DNA of 23,419 nt from a virus. Position 1 is the first letter of the stretch. Each line of letters begins with the position of its first letter. A program made the translations under genes and the position numbers. The DNA lies in IMG/VR virus record IMGVR_UViG_3300035698_010301, positions 1 to 23,419 of that record. One strand, given 5' to 3'. The notes under the pieces were generated by a model. It worked only from the letters and a program-made list of their open reading frames with translations. It made no database searches and was not told the origin of the DNA. Positions 21,552-23,419 of the stretch are shown here, piece after piece.

Positions 21552-23063
21552 TCAAAACGGAATATCCTCCACGGCACCCGTGGTCCACGTGACTGCCTTG
21601 TCTGACACGAGTTGCGCGAGTCCGTCACGCTGCCCGCTGGTGAGCTCTTCCAGTGTGTTTTTCAGATAGTGGGCGTCCAGGACGACGGTGAGCTTTTCCC
21701 CGCGTTGTGCTGCCGGAATCTGCTCAGCGATCATCTGGCGGTTGATGTCAACTTTGAGTTGCTGCATTGCGCTGGGCGCTGGCGTGGGCCTCGCGCTTGG
21801 CTCTGCGGGTGGCGCTGGCGTGGGCCTCGCGCTTGGCTCTGCGGGTGGCGCGGGCGCTTGCGGCTCGTCGTTCGCGGCGGGCGCGGTCGGGCTTTTATTT
21901 TCGTCCGGGTCGGACGGCCACAAAACGCCACCGCATTCCTTGTCTTTGCACTTCCACGCGGGCGGCGCTTTTGCTGTCCGGGTTCCGGCTGCGATCTCGG
22001 CTTGGGCCTGTTCGCGGCGGTCGCGGTTGTCCCACATTTCCCCGCCACACTTCGGGCAAGCTGGTTCACCGGCGGACGGGGGAGGTCCAGGCTCCTCCCC
22101 CTGTGTCGCACACGCTGCGGCACGGCCTGGCGCGTCCGGCTCGCGCGTGTTTTCCGGGGGCATGTCGTCGACCGGTTCAGCGTTCACGGATCGCGGAGGG
22201 GGTTCCGGTTCAAACACCTCGCCTGTTTCCGCGTCATAGTTTGCGGGGGGCGGCAGCGCGCGCCCGGTCAACTCCTGATAATCTTGCGCCTCGTCTCGCG
22301 ACGGCGGCAGAGCAAACAAGGCCCGTGCGGTCGGCTCGTTCAGCATGCGTTCCACTTGCGCCAACTCGTCTGGCAGCAGCAGGCTGAGCGTGTGCTTTGT
22401 GGCTGTGCGCCCGTTGGGGTGGACGGTCATGGGTTTGCGTTCCAGCACGGCGGGGACGTTGGCGAGTCGGCCCACAATGGCGCGGGCCATATCCATGCCG
22501 GACAGAACATCGACCACGCTGTTTTTGCTCCCCGTGGTAATCTCAAACACCCCGGCCATGGTGATTTTGTACAGGAAAAACCGGATCGTCCCAACAAGCG
22601 AACATCGATTGTTGGCGTTTGGCGTCAGATCCGGGTCGAGCAGGTCACACGGGCAGGGCACAATCTCGTACTGTGTCGGCGCGTGACATTGGCAGCTCAT
22701 TTCGTGGCATTTTGAGCAGTAGCGGCGGTAAGCGGTGCTGCCGTCGCCCCTGCACTTCAGGCCGCTATGGCCATATAGCTTGTAGTTCTGACCAAAATTC
22801 GCGTGGTTGTCCTCGGCTGGGAAACACACGTCCAGGCGGGTGGGTTCGTCACCGTACAGTTCGCGGATTGTGGGCCAGCGTTCCAAGGTTTCATCGTCAA
22901 ACCTGAAATACGGAAGCTCTTCTGGATGCTGGCCGTTGCCGCTCGCGTTGGGCACGAGGTGGCCCAAGCGAACCTTGCCCAGCCTTGGCATTCTGCGGCT
23001 GTCAAACATCCCAGCGATATGATTGCCAGGGGGCATCAGGTCGGTGGTTTTACGTGGTTTCAT
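21552..23063 (-). CDS. phiC31 gp3-like (recombination directionality factor family) protein with zinc ribbon and SSB-like tip
   Basis: I use the ATG at 23063, which has AAAGGA upstream; an ATG at 23078 overlapping the previous stop as ATGA is an alternative. The product is 503 aa. Residues 1 to about 250 resemble the gp3-like family: MPRLGKVRLGHLVPNASGNG, LPYFRFDDE, LYGDEPTRLDVCFPAEDN, YKLYGHSGLKCRGDGSTAYR, two Cys pairs, then FFLYKITMAGVFEITTGSKN. Residues 336-378 are a zinc ribbon (CPKCGGEMWDN...CKDKECGG). Residues 383-432 are a disordered Pro/Ala/Ser linker built on a 36-base repeat. The last 70 residues are helical and end VEDIPF, like the SSB acidic tip. The gp3 family controls serine integrases in phiC31; no integrase is visible here, so a replication or single-strand-binding role is at least as likely. 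Confidence 0.7.
   Translation of the reverse strand: MKPRKTTDLMPPGNHIAGMFDSRRMPRLGKVRLGHLVPNASGNGQHPEELPYFRFDDETLERWPTIRELYGDEPTRLDVCFPAEDNHANFGQNYKLYGHSGLKCRGDGSTAYRRYCSKCHEMSCQCHAPTQYEIVPCPCDLLDPDLTPNANNRCSLVGTIRFFLYKITMAGVFEITTGSKNSVVDVLSGMDMARAIVGRLANVPAVLERKPMTVHPNGRTATKHTLSLLLPDELAQVERMLNEPTARALFALPPSRDEAQDYQELTGRALPPPANYDAETGEVFEPEPPPRSVNAEPVDDMPPENTREPDAPGRAAACATQGEEPGPPPSAGEPACPKCGGEMWDNRDRREQAQAEIAAGTRTAKAPPAWKCKDKECGGVLWPSDPDENKSPTAPAANDEPQAPAPPAEPSARPTPAPPAEPSARPTPAPSAMQQLKVDINRQMIAEQIPAAQRGEKLTVVLDAHYLKNTLEELTSGQRDGLAQLVSDKAVTWTTGAVEDIPF
21775..21846. repeat. 36-bp perfect tandem duplication
   Basis: Two identical 36-base units (21775..21810 and 21811..21846), followed by a partial third, encode a 12-residue Pro/Ala/Ser unit (PAPPAEPSARPT) in the linker of the gp3-like protein. 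Perfect identity implies recent duplication. Length is a multiple of three, so the frame is kept. Confidence 0.9.
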
Positions 23064-23074
23064 ATCATTTCCTT

Positions 23075-23308
23075 TCATGCCGTCGCCGGTTTGGCGAGTA
23101 GCTTTCTGCGGCAAACGTTGCAGATGTTGGCCGGGTTTCCGGCAAGGTCTGTCAGCTTGTTGAGGTAATTTGCAAGAGCTCCGCACTCCGCACACCGGTG
23201 GCTGTTGCGGGGCCGCGTGACGCGGAAATGCGTCACCTCGACCAGTCCATCCCGGATGGGCGCCACGTCAAACACGTCCGTCCGTTCGGCCAATTTCCCG
23301 TGTGTCAT
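23075..23308 (-). CDS. Small zinc-finger protein
   Basis: The product is 77 aa, starting at an ATG that overlaps the upstream stop as ATGA. Two cysteine pairs, CAEC (C39, C42) and CNVC (C63, C66), are separated by 20 residues and flanked by basic residues (HFRVTRPRNSH before, RRKLLAKPATA after). This is a four-cysteine zinc finger likely to bind nucleic acid or protein. Its stop lies next to the gp3-like start (ATGA at 23078), suggesting coupled expression. No family is recognised. Confidence 0.75.
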   Translation of the reverse strand: MTHGKLAERTDVFDVAPIRDGLVEVTHFRVTRPRNSHRCAECGALANYLNKLTDLAGNPANICNVCRRKLLAKPATA

Positions 23309-23418
23309 TTGCTCACCCTTTTCTGTAGTCCGGCAGCCTCAAGACATTTATAGGCCGTATCTATCGCCGAGTTCAGCTTGCCCAGGCGCACGGCCATACG
23401 CCGCATGTGTTGATTGGC
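23305..23418 (-). CDS. Hypothetical protein, C-terminal end (partial)
   Basis: The frame is open to the window edge and ends in a TGA that overlaps the next gene's start as ATGA. Visible residues include MRRMAVRLGKLNSAIDTAYK and CLEAAGLQKRVSK, a basic helical end. It could be a very short gene starting at an internal ATG or the tail of a longer one; the window does not show which. Confidence 0.5.
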   Translation of the reverse strand, partial: ANQHMRRMAVRLGKLNSAIDTAYKCLEAAGLQKRVSK

Positions 23419-23419
23419 G

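Noticed and set aside
1-23419. CRISPR array, tRNA, rRNA or insertion sequence
   Set aside because: I saw no regularly spaced direct repeats of CRISPR size, no cloverleaf-like tRNA, no rRNA sequence and no transposase frame. The tandem repeats found are short and lie inside genes.

Overview
The window is a contiguous piece of a tailed double-stranded DNA phage or prophage genome. Every supportable gene lies on the minus strand, so the map is read from high to low coordinates. Genes are tightly packed and many neighbours share ATGA or GTGA start/stop overlaps. No bacterial housekeeping gene, rRNA, tRNA, integrase or lysis gene is visible. The sequence therefore cannot tell a prophage from a free phage. 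The base composition is fairly GC-rich. From memory, the styles of the tail tube, head-tail adaptor, zinc-ribbon and tape-measure proteins resemble prophages of Planctomycetes and related PVC bacteria; this host guess is inference only.

Replication and recombination module (about 23419 down to 13888): a small zinc protein; a protein like the phiC31 gp3 recombination directionality factor, with an added zinc ribbon, a Pro/Ala linker and an SSB-like EDIPF tip; a small unknown; a single-chain SbcD-SbcC (Mre11-Rad50) fusion; a DUF5131 (Gp37/Gp68) protein; an HNH endonuclease fragment; a winged-helix initiator whose gene contains iterons beside an AT-rich segment (probable lambda-O-type origin); a probable helicase-loader-position protein; a RuvC-like resolvase; and small unknowns.

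Packaging and head module (13767 down to 6607): a chimeric remnant gene, the GpA-type large terminase, a zinc ribbon, a terminator-like dyad and a sigma70-like promoter with a structured leader, a small protein in the gpW position, a lambda-type portal, a protease-scaffold-major capsid fusion with a strong internal ribosome site, and a DUF2190-like decoration protein.

A three-gene carbohydrate cassette follows (6601 down to 3524): a SAM methyltransferase, an exostosin-like GT47 and a GT32 plus capsule-synthesis-like bifunctional protein. It sits between the decoration protein and the head-tail adaptor and is translationally linked to its neighbours. It may decorate the virion or the host surface.

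Tail module (3527 down to 1): head-tail adaptor, tail terminator-like protein, HK97 gp10-like protein, tail tube, zinc-ribbon protein, and tail assembly chaperone with a probable programmed -1 frameshift, ending in the N-terminal 251 residues of a TP901-type tape measure protein cut by the window edge. The main leads are the frameshift, the capsid fusion with internal start, the glycan cassette, the SbcD-SbcC fusion, the origin inside the initiator gene and the SSB-tipped gp3-like protein.
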